Source: a virus. Taken from it: a DNA stretch of 64,000 nt. Made by a program: the position numbers and the translations under genes. Under the pieces are notes generated by a model. That model was not told the origin of the DNA. It worked only from the letters and a program-made list of their open reading frames with translations, and did no database searches. The DNA lies in the IMG/VR virus record IMGVR_UViG_3300043122_000207, positions 1-64,000 of that record; one strand, 5' to 3'. Shown piece by piece: positions 26,197-34,087 of the stretch; the stretch's first letter is position 1, and each line of letters begins with the position of its first letter.

Positions 26197-26763
26197 ATGA
26201 GTGGTATATTAAATAACTTACCTTTAGTATTGGATGATTATCAGATTGAAGACTTATTAGAGCAGGCTAATATGGAATGCTTTACAGGTTATAGAAATTA
26301 CTGTATATTAAGGTTAATGGTTTTTAATGGATTAACTTCAACAGAAGTTGCCAGATTAAGATGGGAAGATGTTAAATTATATGAAGGGGATTGTTATATA
26401 AGAGATAATGATGACCCTAGAGATTCAAGAAGGATATTATTAGATTTTGAAACTTTAGAACACCTAAGGGATTTAAAAAGAATTCAGGCTATAGAGGTTC
26501 AGCCACATAGTCATATATTTACTACTAAAAAAAATAAACCAGTATTAGCAGTATATATCGCACATATGGTTAAACGCTATGCAAGACGTGCTTATCTACC
26601 AGAGGAGGTTAATCCATCTACACTGCGTCAGACCTTTGGTAAAAACTTATATAAAAAAACTAGAGATATTGAGGAAGTAAGAGAGCATATGGGTTATACC
26701 AAAAAAACGACCTTAAGTAAGTTTAAGTATTTAGCTGATGAGGATATAGTAACTAACTATTAA
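26197..26763 (+). CDS. Degenerate tyrosine-recombinase-fold protein
   Basis: The 188-residue protein corresponds to the catalytic domain of XerC/D-type integrases, with no N-terminal core-binding domain. Recognisable landmarks are the GLTSTEVARLRWEDV helix (45-59), NPSTLRQTFGKNL (139-151) and EHMGYTKKTTLSKF (163-176). Compared with the family, the first Arg of GLR is Thr47, the HxxR His is Ser141 (Arg144 kept), the next His is Gln145, the LGH His is Tyr167, and the usual Tyr nucleophile aligns with Phe176 (Tyr178 is nearby). Cleavage activity is therefore doubtful; a DNA-binding role is plausible. It starts after GAAAGGGG, downstream of the repeats. Confidence 0.6.
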   Translation: MSGILNNLPLVLDDYQIEDLLEQANMECFTGYRNYCILRLMVFNGLTSTEVARLRWEDVKLYEGDCYIRDNDDPRDSRRILLDFETLEHLRDLKRIQAIEVQPHSHIFTTKKNKPVLAVYIAHMVKRYARRAYLPEEVNPSTLRQTFGKNLYKKTRDIEEVREHMGYTKKTTLSKFKYLADEDIVTNY

Positions 26764-26778
26764 AAGAGGTGAATTAAA

Positions 26779-27156
26779 ATGACATTTATGGAGACCTTAA
26801 GGGTTTTAAAAAGAGGAGAACTTGTAATAGATGATGAGGATATGGGTGATGTTGAATCTATTTATATAAACTATTATGGTGATAAATATGCTAAAAGAGT
26901 TTATAAAAATACAGAAGTAATTAAAGTAGAAATAGGTTTTGATGATTTAAAAACTAATCTAATAGATTATATGAGATGGCTTGAGGATAATTTATGTGTT
27001 GAAACATCTATAGAGTATTTAAATAATAGATTAAGGTATAACTTCCCATTATCTTTAAAGATGGTTTCTATCTATAGTGTATGTATAGAAGGTTCACCAG
27101 ATATGATAAAAGAATTTAAAAAAGGGTTATTATTGGTAGGCTGTAAGATAAATTAA
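26779..27156 (+). CDS. Hypothetical protein, 125 aa
   Basis: Not recognised. It begins MTFMETLRVLKRGELV and is otherwise a soluble alpha/beta protein. It follows the integrase-like gene by 15 bases with an AAAGAGGTG site, and precedes the first Tad2-like gene. Confidence 0.5.
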   Translation: MTFMETLRVLKRGELVIDDEDMGDVESIYINYYGDKYAKRVYKNTEVIKVEIGFDDLKTNLIDYMRWLEDNLCVETSIEYLNNRLRYNFPLSLKMVSIYSVCIEGSPDMIKEFKKGLLLVGCKIN

Positions 27157-27173
27157 TTAGGGGGTAAATACTT

Positions 27174-27827
27174 ATGAATATTGATATGATAAAAGAACTT
27201 TATAAAAATAAAATAACTTCTGATTTGAATTTAGAAATAAATGATTTAGCTATTTATTCAACCAAGGATAGATTAAGACAAAGATCAGCAAAAGAGGAAA
27301 AGGTTTTTAATGTGGGCCCTTATAAAACATGTGACTTTATGGTTGAGGTTAAATACGGGTTACCTTATCTAATAGAAGGAAAAGTAACCTTCAGTTCAGT
27401 TGAAAGTGAATTAATTAAAAGGGATAAAAAATTAAATGAACTTTTAAAAGATTATGATTTTAAATTGACCTCAAATGCTATGGCTGTTGATAGGTTTGAT
27501 CCAGAAAGAAGTGATTTTTCTTTTACTATTAAGGAATTTTATAAGTTTGATAAAAATAAGAATAAAACTGTATCTTTTTCTAAAGTATTAAAAGAAGTTA
27601 AAGCTGGTAAGAAAATAGCTAGAAAAGGTTGGAATGGTAATGGGATGTTTGTTTATTATGTTGGTGAAGATAAATATAAAGCCAAAACTAAAGCAGCTAA
27701 AAAGACCTTTGGTAAGTGTGTACCATATCTTCCTTATCTGGCTTTAAAGACTGTAGATGATAATGTAGTACCCTGGACAATAAGCCAAACAGATGTCCTT
27801 GCAGAAGACTGGTATATAATTGATTAA
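27174..27827 (+). CDS. Tad2-like (DUF2829) anti-Thoeris protein with extra N-domain
   Basis: The 217-residue protein has a C-terminal domain (about 133-217) with the DUF2829/Tad2 signature: FSKVLKEVKAGKK, RKGWNG, GMFVYYV, LPYLALKT, VPWTISQTD and LAEDW. Tad2 proteins inhibit Thoeris defence by sequestering the cyclic ADP-ribose-type signal made by the ThsB TIR protein. They are normally about 90 residues. Residues 1-130 here are an extra, unrecognised soluble domain. A second copy with a different N-domain lies at 28236. Anti-defence function is inferred from the family. Confidence 0.75.
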   Translation: MNIDMIKELYKNKITSDLNLEINDLAIYSTKDRLRQRSAKEEKVFNVGPYKTCDFMVEVKYGLPYLIEGKVTFSSVESELIKRDKKLNELLKDYDFKLTSNAMAVDRFDPERSDFSFTIKEFYKFDKNKNKTVSFSKVLKEVKAGKKIARKGWNGNGMFVYYVGEDKYKAKTKAAKKTFGKCVPYLPYLALKTVDDNVVPWTISQTDVLAEDWYIID

Positions 27828-27845
27828 AGTAGGAGGTAGTACAGG

Positions 27846-28235
27846 TTGGATAAAATTGCGATAAATAACTTTTTAAATACAGCTAATGATATACTAAAAG
27901 ACATGGGTTATGTGGATGAATTGGAGTTTAACTATTTAGATGGTGAATATATATTAAAACTTATTATGTTAAGTGATTCTCCTGTTATGTTAGGTAAACA
28001 TTTGATATCTTTAAAAGATAATAAGATAAAGGTAAATAAATCAATACATGATAAGTTATTTTTGATATCTAAACTTAAAGATGTATTGGATCAATTCAAA
28101 AAAGATTTTAAAGGTAATGATTTAAAAGTATACCATAATAGAGTTATGAGAAGAGAATATGAAGCTCGCGATAGTATGATAGATGGTAGAGATTTTACTG
28201 TTATAACTAAAAATTACTTATTAGGGGATGATTAA
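27846..28235 (+). CDS. Hypothetical protein between Tad2-like genes
   Basis: Not recognised. This 129-residue soluble protein starts with TTG at 27846 after AGGAGG. It ends one base before the second Tad2-like gene, so the three genes are probably translated together. An accessory role in counter-defence is suggested by position only. Confidence 0.5.
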   Translation: MDKIAINNFLNTANDILKDMGYVDELEFNYLDGEYILKLIMLSDSPVMLGKHLISLKDNKIKVNKSIHDKLFLISKLKDVLDQFKKDFKGNDLKVYHNRVMRREYEARDSMIDGRDFTVITKNYLLGDD

Positions 28236-28985
28236 ATGTTTTATGATATAGACGATAATTTAATTCTAAAGAAAAAAGAATATACTTCAATTAGACTAAA
28301 AAACAATAATGAAGATGATAAATCAAATAGTAAGTTAAACGATATTTCTATATTTATCCCGAATATTAATATAAAAGATTTGGATGTTATATTAAAGAAA
28401 TTTAAGACATCTGAATCTACAGATAAAGAATATATAGAAGATTTCACATTGACCCTTTTAGATGGGTATCAAGAAGAAATAAAGACCTATAATATAAAAC
28501 TGGATGATAAAGAAAATAAAGTCTTATTAGAGAATGTAAACTTTAAACAAAATGAAATTTATATTATTAAAATTGAATTTGATTTTTCAAATATCGAGGG
28601 GTTTATATTTGGAGAGTGGTTATACAATATAACATTTAATGTACCTGAGAGAAAGGATGTTTCTAAAGGTGATAATATGGGTGCTGATGAGTTTCTAGAA
28701 CATGTTTCTGAAATATTAAAAGAAGATGGTGTTTCATTTTCTAAAGCTTTAAAGGCTTGTAAGAGTGGAAAAAGAATCCAAAGAAAAGGTTGGAATGGAA
28801 AGGGTATGTTTGTGTATTATGTAGGAGAAGATTCTTACCCAGCTAAAACTAAAGCAGCTAAAAATACCTTTAAAGATAATGTACCTTATCTACCATATCT
28901 AGCTTTAAAGACTGTAGATGAAAAGGTAGTACCCTGGACTATATCCCAAACAGATGCTCTAGCAGAAGACTGGGTTATACTGTAA
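28236..28985 (+). CDS. Second Tad2-like (DUF2829) protein with different N-domain
   Basis: In this 249-residue protein, about 165-249 form a Tad2 domain: SFSKALKACKSGK, RKGWNGKGMFVYYVG, VPYLPYLALKT, VPWTISQTDALAEDW. It is close to the domain in the 27174 gene. Residues 1-145 are an acidic beta-rich domain unlike the N-domain of that protein. An in-frame ATG at 28677, preceded by AAAGGTGAT, could give a standalone Tad2 of 102 residues. Anti-Thoeris function is inferred. It starts one base after the preceding stop, and its stop overlaps the next ATG (TAATG). Confidence 0.75.
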   Translation: MFYDIDDNLILKKKEYTSIRLKNNNEDDKSNSKLNDISIFIPNINIKDLDVILKKFKTSESTDKEYIEDFTLTLLDGYQEEIKTYNIKLDDKENKVLLENVNFKQNEIYIIKIEFDFSNIEGFIFGEWLYNITFNVPERKDVSKGDNMGADEFLEHVSEILKEDGVSFSKALKACKSGKRIQRKGWNGKGMFVYYVGEDSYPAKTKAAKNTFKDNVPYLPYLALKTVDEKVVPWTISQTDALAEDWVIL

Positions 28986-29284
28986 TGAAAAAGATAATAT
29001 TACTAATAGTATTGACGGTCATATTTAGTACTAGTGTATATGCAGTAGATATAAATATTACCTATCCAAAAGAGTATGAAATAATAGATGTGGAATTAAT
29101 AGATCAAAGTAAGATTAAATGGGATATGCTTATTAAAGCTAAAGATGATAATGAGTTTATTATAATACCAATTGAATTAAATTTTAAAGCAAGTCCATTT
29201 GGTATATTAGGTGATAGGGGTCCAGATAAAATTACATTTTCTAAAGGTGATGTTTACAATCCATATATATCCTATAGTGATTAA
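28985..29284 (+). CDS. Small secreted protein with signal peptide
   Basis: The 99-residue protein begins MKKIILLIVLTVIFSTSVYA, a clear signal peptide with a likely cut after VYA. The mature part is a beta-rich domain of about 80 residues with no cysteine for lipid attachment. It is coupled to the second Tad2-like gene by a TAATG overlap. Function is unknown; the exported location contrasts with the cytoplasmic Tad2 proteins. Confidence 0.55.
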   Translation: MKKIILLIVLTVIFSTSVYAVDINITYPKEYEIIDVELIDQSKIKWDMLIKAKDDNEFIIIPIELNFKASPFGILGDRGPDKITFSKGDVYNPYISYSD

Positions 29285-29305
29285 GACAATATAAGGGGGG
29301 CACCA

Positions 29306-29821
29306 ATGAGTTTATTTATTAAAGATAGATTAGATTATTTAACTAAAAAAGAAAATGAGATCAGTAAAGAAAAGAAATTGGAATCAAAAAAGCTATTGAT
29401 TAAAAACTTGTGTGATAAACCTGATACTATGTTTTATAACCTTGCTTTATCTGCAGTACTTAATTCTGGTAAGTTTAAAGATAAGTATATAAGGCGAATT
29501 GTAAAGATTGGGATATTACAGGTTTCAGAAGGTAAAAGAGTATTTAAAAGAAATGATTTATCTTTTGATAATATGTGTAACCTTAAAGAAGAATTAGAAT
29601 ATATTAAACCTATTAGTGTTCATACAAAAAAAGAAATGACTTTATATATAAAAAAAGACTTTGAAATAAATGAACACATCACAACATTGGAATCAAAGTA
29701 TCCTGATCTTAGTAGAGAAACTATAGCACACGAAATAAATAAATTATTAATTAAGGTGCCTATTGATATTATATCAGGTTCTCTTAAATTATCATTTAGA
29801 TTATTAGAATCATATATTTAA
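29306..29821 (+). CDS. Hypothetical protein, 171 aa
   Basis: Not recognised. It is a helical, basic, soluble protein. The start follows AGGGGGG. It is the last gene of the Tad2 cluster, before a hairpin and a candidate promoter. Confidence 0.55.
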   Translation: MSLFIKDRLDYLTKKENEISKEKKLESKKLLIKNLCDKPDTMFYNLALSAVLNSGKFKDKYIRRIVKIGILQVSEGKRVFKRNDLSFDNMCNLKEELEYIKPISVHTKKEMTLYIKKDFEINEHITTLESKYPDLSRETIAHEINKLLIKVPIDIISGSLKLSFRLLESYI

Positions 29822-29828
29822 AATATTA

Positions 29829-29854
29829 AGCTGAGGGTTTAAATACTCTCAGCT
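29829..29854 (+). terminator. Hairpin ending the Tad2 cluster
   Basis: A 7-bp stem, AGCTGAG/CTCAGCT, with a 12-base loop lies 8 bases after the stop. There is no T-tract directly behind it, so termination may be partial. Confidence 0.5.
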
Positions 29855-29873
29855 ATCACTAACTGTTTTATAA

Positions 29874-29885
29874 TTATATATTATA
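29874..29885 (+). promoter_or_regulatory. Candidate phage promoter, TTATATATTATA class
   Basis: TTATATATTATA followed by AAAGTGAAAG. It is preceded by TTTTATAA, as in other copies. It lies about 20 bases before the structured leader of the 217-aa gene. Confidence 0.55.
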
Positions 29886-29903
29886 AAAGTGAAAGAAGAA
29901 TAA

Positions 29904-29999
29904 ATGTTATTACTTATTAATCCGCCCTCCCAAAGAGGAGATAATACTACGGGGCGAACCAAGTCATGGGTGCTACACTTTAGGAGGTGTTTTAAATGA
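29904..29999 (+). promoter_or_regulatory. GC-rich structured leader and possible leader peptide
   Basis: The leader of the gene at 29996 is far more GC-rich than its surroundings. CGCCC at about 29933 can pair with GGGCG at about 29956, enclosing a smaller CCTC/GAGG hairpin. The same stretch is an open frame of 31 codons from ATG 29904, whose TGA overlaps the next ATG (ATGA). Its codons (CCG, CCC, ACG, CGA) are unlike the genome. An RNA structure is more likely than a peptide, but a coupled leader peptide cannot be excluded. It matches no riboswitch class I can name. Confidence 0.4.
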
Positions 30000-30649
30000 C
30001 TAAAATTAATATTGAAGATGTAAAGGTAAACGGTGGAGCTTACTTAGTAGAGGATACAATGGTATGGTCAGCAGGATGGGATGAGAAGTATTACAAGAAG
30101 AATATTAAATTCTTTGATTTACTTATTAAAGCCGAATATGATGAACTTATTCTGGCAGTGGATATGGAAAACACCCATATCTATTATGAACTGGTTGTCA
30201 TAAGAAAAGATGATAAAGACTTAGTAGTACCTCTACCATTAGTAATGGAGACATTACACTTTGGTGGGGGGTATGAAGATTGGGATGAGTTTATCAGTGA
30301 TTCTGCCATAGTTTGGTTGAATGAAGATATTGATGAAGGTGTTGATCACAGAACCTTTAGTAAAGTGATGACAAGAAAGAATTATTATCTTGATAGAGAG
30401 TATAAAGATAATAAAAAGAAGATAGATGTTATAGCTGAACTTCTAGAAGAAGAATGTATAGAGCTCCCCAAAAGTTATAATACAGAAGGAGAACTATTTA
30501 ATATTATAACTTTCCATTTCGATAATGATGATAATTGGGATGGTGAAATAACAATTTCAACTAAGATGGATGAAGGTTATGGTGATAAAATTTACACACA
30601 CCATTTAACTTTTGAAGAATTAGTCGAGATAATAGAGGAAGCTTATTAA
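29996..30649 (+). CDS. Hypothetical protein, 217 aa
   Basis: Not recognised. It is an acidic soluble protein with aromatic-rich N-terminal strands (MVWSAGWDEKYY) and an EELVEIIEE C-terminus. It has its own promoter candidate and structured leader, with AGGAGGTG before the ATG, and a terminator after it. It is thus a self-contained unit. Confidence 0.6.
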   Translation: MTKINIEDVKVNGGAYLVEDTMVWSAGWDEKYYKKNIKFFDLLIKAEYDELILAVDMENTHIYYELVVIRKDDKDLVVPLPLVMETLHFGGGYEDWDEFISDSAIVWLNEDIDEGVDHRTFSKVMTRKNYYLDREYKDNKKKIDVIAELLEEECIELPKSYNTEGELFNIITFHFDNDDNWDGEITISTKMDEGYGDKIYTHHLTFEELVEIIEEAY

Positions 30650-30655
30650 ATAATC

Positions 30656-30684
30656 AGGGGTGTAAAAACCCCTCTTTATTTTTT
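30656..30684 (+). terminator. Intrinsic terminator
   Basis: A 6-bp stem, AGGGGT/ACCCCT, with a 6-base loop is followed by CTTTATTTTTTT. Confidence 0.8.
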
Positions 30685-30701
30685 TAAAAAGGAGAGATAA
30701 A

Positions 30702-30770
30702 ATGTATTCTATTTTAGAGTTTATCTTTTTAATGGCAATAGGTATATTCTTTTTGGTCAGTCTAATATAA
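30702..30770 (+). CDS. 22-residue membrane peptide
   Basis: A tiny gene, MYSILEFIF then a hydrophobic run ending VSLI, is preceded by AAAAGGAGAGATAAA at ideal spacing. Nearly all of it would be one membrane helix. It lies between a terminator and the 398-aa gene. The strong ribosome binding site is the main support; function is unknown. Confidence 0.5.
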   Translation: MYSILEFIFLMAIGIFFLVSLI

Positions 30771-30797
30771 CACTAAATAATTAAAGGAGATGGTAAT

Positions 30798-31994
30798 ATG
30801 TTAAACGATATTTATGATTTAACCGATTATGATGGTATTGGAAAAAAGACAGTAATAAAAATAATCGATGCAGGATTAGGTGGATATAGACAGTTAAAGA
30901 ACAATCCCGGTATGTTATATATCCTGGATTTTGATATTCAGGGGTTATTAGAGTATTTAGGAGATAATGGTGTAACTCATAGATCCACTGATATATTAAG
31001 AGCCGTTAAAAAGATAAAAGAAGAAGGTGATATAAAAGAAATAAAAGAAGTTTTATCTTTTGAATTACCAATAGATAAGTTTAAAGATTCTAATTTCTTA
31101 TTACAATTTAAAAGAAAGTGGAATGAAAGTTTATCACACACCATAGAGTTTAATTCCACTCCAGAAAACATATATAAATATGGGAAGACAATAGGGCTTT
31201 TAAATAAGTTAGAAAGGGGTTTTAGTGTAGAAGATAAAGAGGTTCAATTTATAATAGACACAATAGGTTTTAAAGATTTAGAGTTATTAGAAAATAAAGG
31301 AGATGCTGATATGGAAAAGGATATCGATGATTTTGAAAATACCGAAGTCGATTGGGAAGATAAGACTATATTCGAGCTATCAAAGGAATTTGATATAGAT
31401 GAAAATGATAGGGGTTTTATATTAAAGTTTAAAAGAAAGTTTAATAAACTTGTACCTCTTGAAATAGATGTAGAAAATAGTATGTTAGATATAGATCAGA
31501 TCAATAGATTTAAAAAGATATCATCCAATGTTGCTATGGGGAAAGCTATTAGTGAATTTGATTTACGTTATATCTTATGTATTCTAGATACAATATATAG
31601 GGAAGAAGGTATTGAAGATACTACCATACAGGCCGATAGGAATAGGATGGTATTATCTAGAGAAGACGATGATAGAAGGTTTAGAAGAGATAGAAGTTTT
31701 TTGAATTCTAGAGAATCATTTGAAAGACCTTCTTTTATAGGACGTATTGATAGAGATGATAGAAGAAACAGAAGAAGAGACAATACCAGAAGAAGGGATT
31801 CAATCTTTAGAGGGGTTGATGCTGAAATAGAAGCTATATTGGAAGATCATGTTACAGACGAGACTCTTTTAAAGTTTATTGAAAAATTAGAGGACATGAC
31901 ATATGAAAAGGAAATGGACTTTCCTGTTAATAAATCGATTATGTTCGAAATATTAAAAAAGAGATTATCTAAAAATATAAGGGGGAGAAGATAA
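30798..31994 (+). CDS. Internally duplicated protein with Arg/Asp-rich segment
   Basis: The 398-residue protein is unrecognised. A segment of about 75 residues occurs twice (about 95-165 and 210-280): each has F-x-L-x-FKRK-x-N and an I-x-x-I-L/I-D-T-I ending. An in-frame ATG at 31311 sits behind a strong AAAGGAGATG site, so the second half may also be made separately. Residues about 290-340 are Arg/Asp-rich low-complexity (RRDR, DRDDRR), like the RG tails at 18185 and 19582. The start at 30798 also follows AAAGGAGATG. Confidence 0.55.
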   Translation: MLNDIYDLTDYDGIGKKTVIKIIDAGLGGYRQLKNNPGMLYILDFDIQGLLEYLGDNGVTHRSTDILRAVKKIKEEGDIKEIKEVLSFELPIDKFKDSNFLLQFKRKWNESLSHTIEFNSTPENIYKYGKTIGLLNKLERGFSVEDKEVQFIIDTIGFKDLELLENKGDADMEKDIDDFENTEVDWEDKTIFELSKEFDIDENDRGFILKFKRKFNKLVPLEIDVENSMLDIDQINRFKKISSNVAMGKAISEFDLRYILCILDTIYREEGIEDTTIQADRNRMVLSREDDDRRFRRDRSFLNSRESFERPSFIGRIDRDDRRNRRRDNTRRRDSIFRGVDAEIEAILEDHVTDETLLKFIEKLEDMTYEKEMDFPVNKSIMFEILKKRLSKNIRGRR

Positions 31995-32419
31995 TGATTG
32001 TAAAACCTAATCTTAAAGGAAAAACAAGGAAAGAGATTTTATTTGATGGTGTTAAAGAAAAGGCAGAAAAAGAAAGAAAAGAATATGTTGAAGGTACAAA
32101 CCTAGATGAACTTAATAAAGAAGGTAAGTTAGCTTATGAGGCTAGCTTACTTGTATTTGATGATTTCATCTTAAAGGTAATGGTCCCAGAAAATATGGAA
32201 CTTACTGGCAAAAGATTTGTAACCATTACAGTATCTAAAGATGAGGTTAATGCTTTATTCAATAAGATGTATGATAAGATAAATAAAGCAGCTGTAAGGA
32301 ACTTTGTCCATAAGATGCATCATTTATATTTTGAAGAGTTTAATGGTCAAACTAATGTTATTGATGTAGGTACAGGAAGTAAGTTTGAATCAATAACATA
32401 TAAACTTGTAATCGAGTAA
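31994..32419 (+). CDS. Hypothetical protein, 141 aa
   Basis: Not recognised. It is a basic N-terminus followed by an alpha/beta domain. It overlaps the previous stop (TAATG), so it is probably co-translated with the 398-aa protein. Confidence 0.55.
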   Translation: MIVKPNLKGKTRKEILFDGVKEKAEKERKEYVEGTNLDELNKEGKLAYEASLLVFDDFILKVMVPENMELTGKRFVTITVSKDEVNALFNKMYDKINKAAVRNFVHKMHHLYFEEFNGQTNVIDVGTGSKFESITYKLVIE

Positions 32420-32427
32420 GTGATGAT

Positions 32428-32820
32428 ATGGATTTAGTTTTTAAATTTATACTGAGTTTTATAATCTTTAGTCAAACTATTAAGAGTATACAAAGTGATA
32501 TCAAAAGAAGAAAGATGAGAAAAGAAGCAATTGAAAAGTTTATACTTAAAGCAAATAAAATATTAAAGGGTGATAATATGGATATTAATATAACCACACA
32601 GTTAGAGGATTTCGGTCTTAAAGAATTAGATGATGCAGCTAAATTACTTTTAGTTTATAAAAAAGAAATAAGAGAAGATAAACTCACAGATGAATTTAAA
32701 AAAGAAGATGTTAAACTTTGTTTCAATAAAAACAATGGTAAAGTTAAGTTGGTTAATGTTTATGGTGATGCATTGGTCAGAGATGATAATAGACTCTTTT
32801 TAGAAAGGGTTGTGGATTAA
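32428..32820 (+). CDS. Membrane-anchored small protein or shorter internal product
   Basis: In the full-length form (130 aa) the first 15-20 residues are hydrophobic (VFKFILSFIIF) and then basic, a membrane anchor. An in-frame ATG at 32578, behind AAAGGGTGAT, would give an 80-residue soluble form. The upstream start has a poor ribosome binding site, so the short form may be the main product. Function is unknown. Confidence 0.45.
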   Translation: MDLVFKFILSFIIFSQTIKSIQSDIKRRKMRKEAIEKFILKANKILKGDNMDINITTQLEDFGLKELDDAAKLLLVYKKEIREDKLTDEFKKEDVKLCFNKNNGKVKLVNVYGDALVRDDNRLFLERVVD

Positions 32821-32975
32821 TGAAGTCATTTACCTTTATTAATTATTTAAATAAAGAATTAGATAAACTATCAGATGAAGAAAGATTAAAAGCTTTTAAT
32901 GAATATAATAAAGGCTTACGAGGTATTAATCATTTTAAAGATAAAAGAAATACATTCAATAATAAGCAGGATTAA
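32820..32975 (+). CDS. Small protein, 51 aa
   Basis: A 51-codon frame starts with an ATG that overlaps the previous stop (TAATG), suggesting translational coupling. It is charged and helical (YLNKELDKLSDEERLKAF). Its end overlaps the left arm of the terminator. Not recognised. Confidence 0.5.
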   Translation: MKSFTFINYLNKELDKLSDEERLKAFNEYNKGLRGINHFKDKRNTFNNKQD

Positions 32976-32994
32976 TCCCCTGCTTTATTTTTTT
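32965..32994 (+). terminator. Intrinsic terminator
   Basis: A 6-bp stem, AGCAGG/CCTGCT, with an 8-base loop is followed by TTATTTTTTT. Confidence 0.8.
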
Positions 32995-33015
32995 AAATTT
33001 GAAACACTTATATAG

Positions 33016-33027
33016 TTAGATATTATA
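33016..33027 (+). promoter_or_regulatory. Candidate phage promoter, variant of TTATATATTATA class
   Basis: TTAGATATTATA (one change from the common motif) is preceded by CACTTATATAG and followed by ACAGTACAGG. It lies just after a terminator and 22 bases before the gene at 33049. Confidence 0.45.
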
Positions 33028-33048
33028 ACAGTACAGGAGGATGATAAA

Positions 33049-33525
33049 ATGAATTCAATGAATAAAGAGGAATGTTCTAACCCAACATTGTATGGAAAAT
33101 TAATTGCAGGTGGATACAATATACCTGAAAATGTTGACTCTATAAAAATTGCTCATTTAGATTTTAATGAACCTGAAACATTAGATGATGGCACTGGGGG
33201 GTTTATTATGGATAAAAATAAAATGGCAAATAAACTAAAGAAGATGTTAATGGAATCAGAACTTAAGGGTAATGATAAAAAGACATTGGTTCATACTCAA
33301 GGTTATACCATAACAGAAATTAAAGGGGGGAAAAAAGAAGACTTTAATAAATTAGATATGATAGATATCCTCTCTAATCACTTTAATGTATTAGATGCGA
33401 TAATAAAAGATATGGGTGAGGATAATATAAAGATGACATATCTTAACTGGACTGTTTTAAGTTTAGGTTCTTTTTTACCTGTAAGTGGAAATAAGATAGA
33501 TATTACTATAGAGTTTTTTACTTAA
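33049..33525 (+). CDS. Hypothetical protein, 158 aa
   Basis: Not recognised. It is a soluble protein with a Lys-rich middle. It starts after CAGGAGG with a candidate promoter upstream, so it heads the small operon that ends with dUTPase. Confidence 0.55.
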   Translation: MNSMNKEECSNPTLYGKLIAGGYNIPENVDSIKIAHLDFNEPETLDDGTGGFIMDKNKMANKLKKMLMESELKGNDKKTLVHTQGYTITEIKGGKKEDFNKLDMIDILSNHFNVLDAIIKDMGEDNIKMTYLNWTVLSLGSFLPVSGNKIDITIEFFT

Positions 33526-33542
33526 ATAAAGGAGGTGGACTA

Positions 33543-33776
33543 ATGGATGACATGAATATAAAAGAAATACTAGATAGCTTATATAGGGATTTAAATCATG
33601 GGTGGTTTATAAATAAGCGTTTATTTAAAAAAGGTAAGATAGGTTTATCAAAGTATATGGTGTATAACAGCTTAGAGCTTTTAAAGTTTATCTTTATTAT
33701 TTTACTGCTTATTGCAGCTTCTTTGGTATTGCCTTTATATTTGGTATTTAAATTCATTAAAGAAAAGATTGGATAG
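33543..33776 (+). CDS. Small membrane protein, 77 aa
   Basis: Residues about 46-68 (LLKFIFIILLLIAASLVLPL) form one membrane helix, with a charged cytoplasmic-type N-terminus. AAAGGAGGTG precedes the ATG. Not recognised. It is in the dUTPase operon. Confidence 0.55.
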   Translation: MDDMNIKEILDSLYRDLNHGWFINKRLFKKGKIGLSKYMVYNSLELLKFIFIILLLIAASLVLPLYLVFKFIKEKIG

Positions 33777-33785
33777 GAGGATAAG

Positions 33786-34076
33786 ATGGATTATCTAGAA
33801 AAGGTAATAAGAGATAAATTCTTAGAACATTTAAAAGCATTAGAGAAAAATGTAAAAAAATATGAACTCTATGATTACGGTCTATTTGAATTCATGAATA
33901 AAAATGGTTACAGGTTACTTAGAGAAGAAGGATTAGAATGGCTTAAAAAGACAAGTATACTAGTACAAGAAGAGGTCTTAGTTCATAGAGAATTTAAAGC
34001 CTTCATAAATGATTATTATGAAGGTACATTACCAGAGTGGTTTATTAAAAAGTACGGACTTAAAAATAATAACTAG
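33786..34076 (+). CDS. Hypothetical protein, 96 aa
   Basis: Not recognised. It is a helical, charged protein with several Tyr and Trp. It has an AGGAGG site and short spacing on both sides, in the dUTPase operon. Confidence 0.5.
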   Translation: MDYLEKVIRDKFLEHLKALEKNVKKYELYDYGLFEFMNKNGYRLLREEGLEWLKKTSILVQEEVLVHREFKAFINDYYEGTLPEWFIKKYGLKNNN

Positions 34077-34087
34077 GAGGAAGTTTA

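Noticed and set aside
29904-29999. tRNA gene in the GC-rich leader
   Set aside because: There is no acceptor stem, no TTCGA-type T-loop and no anticodon arm that folds.
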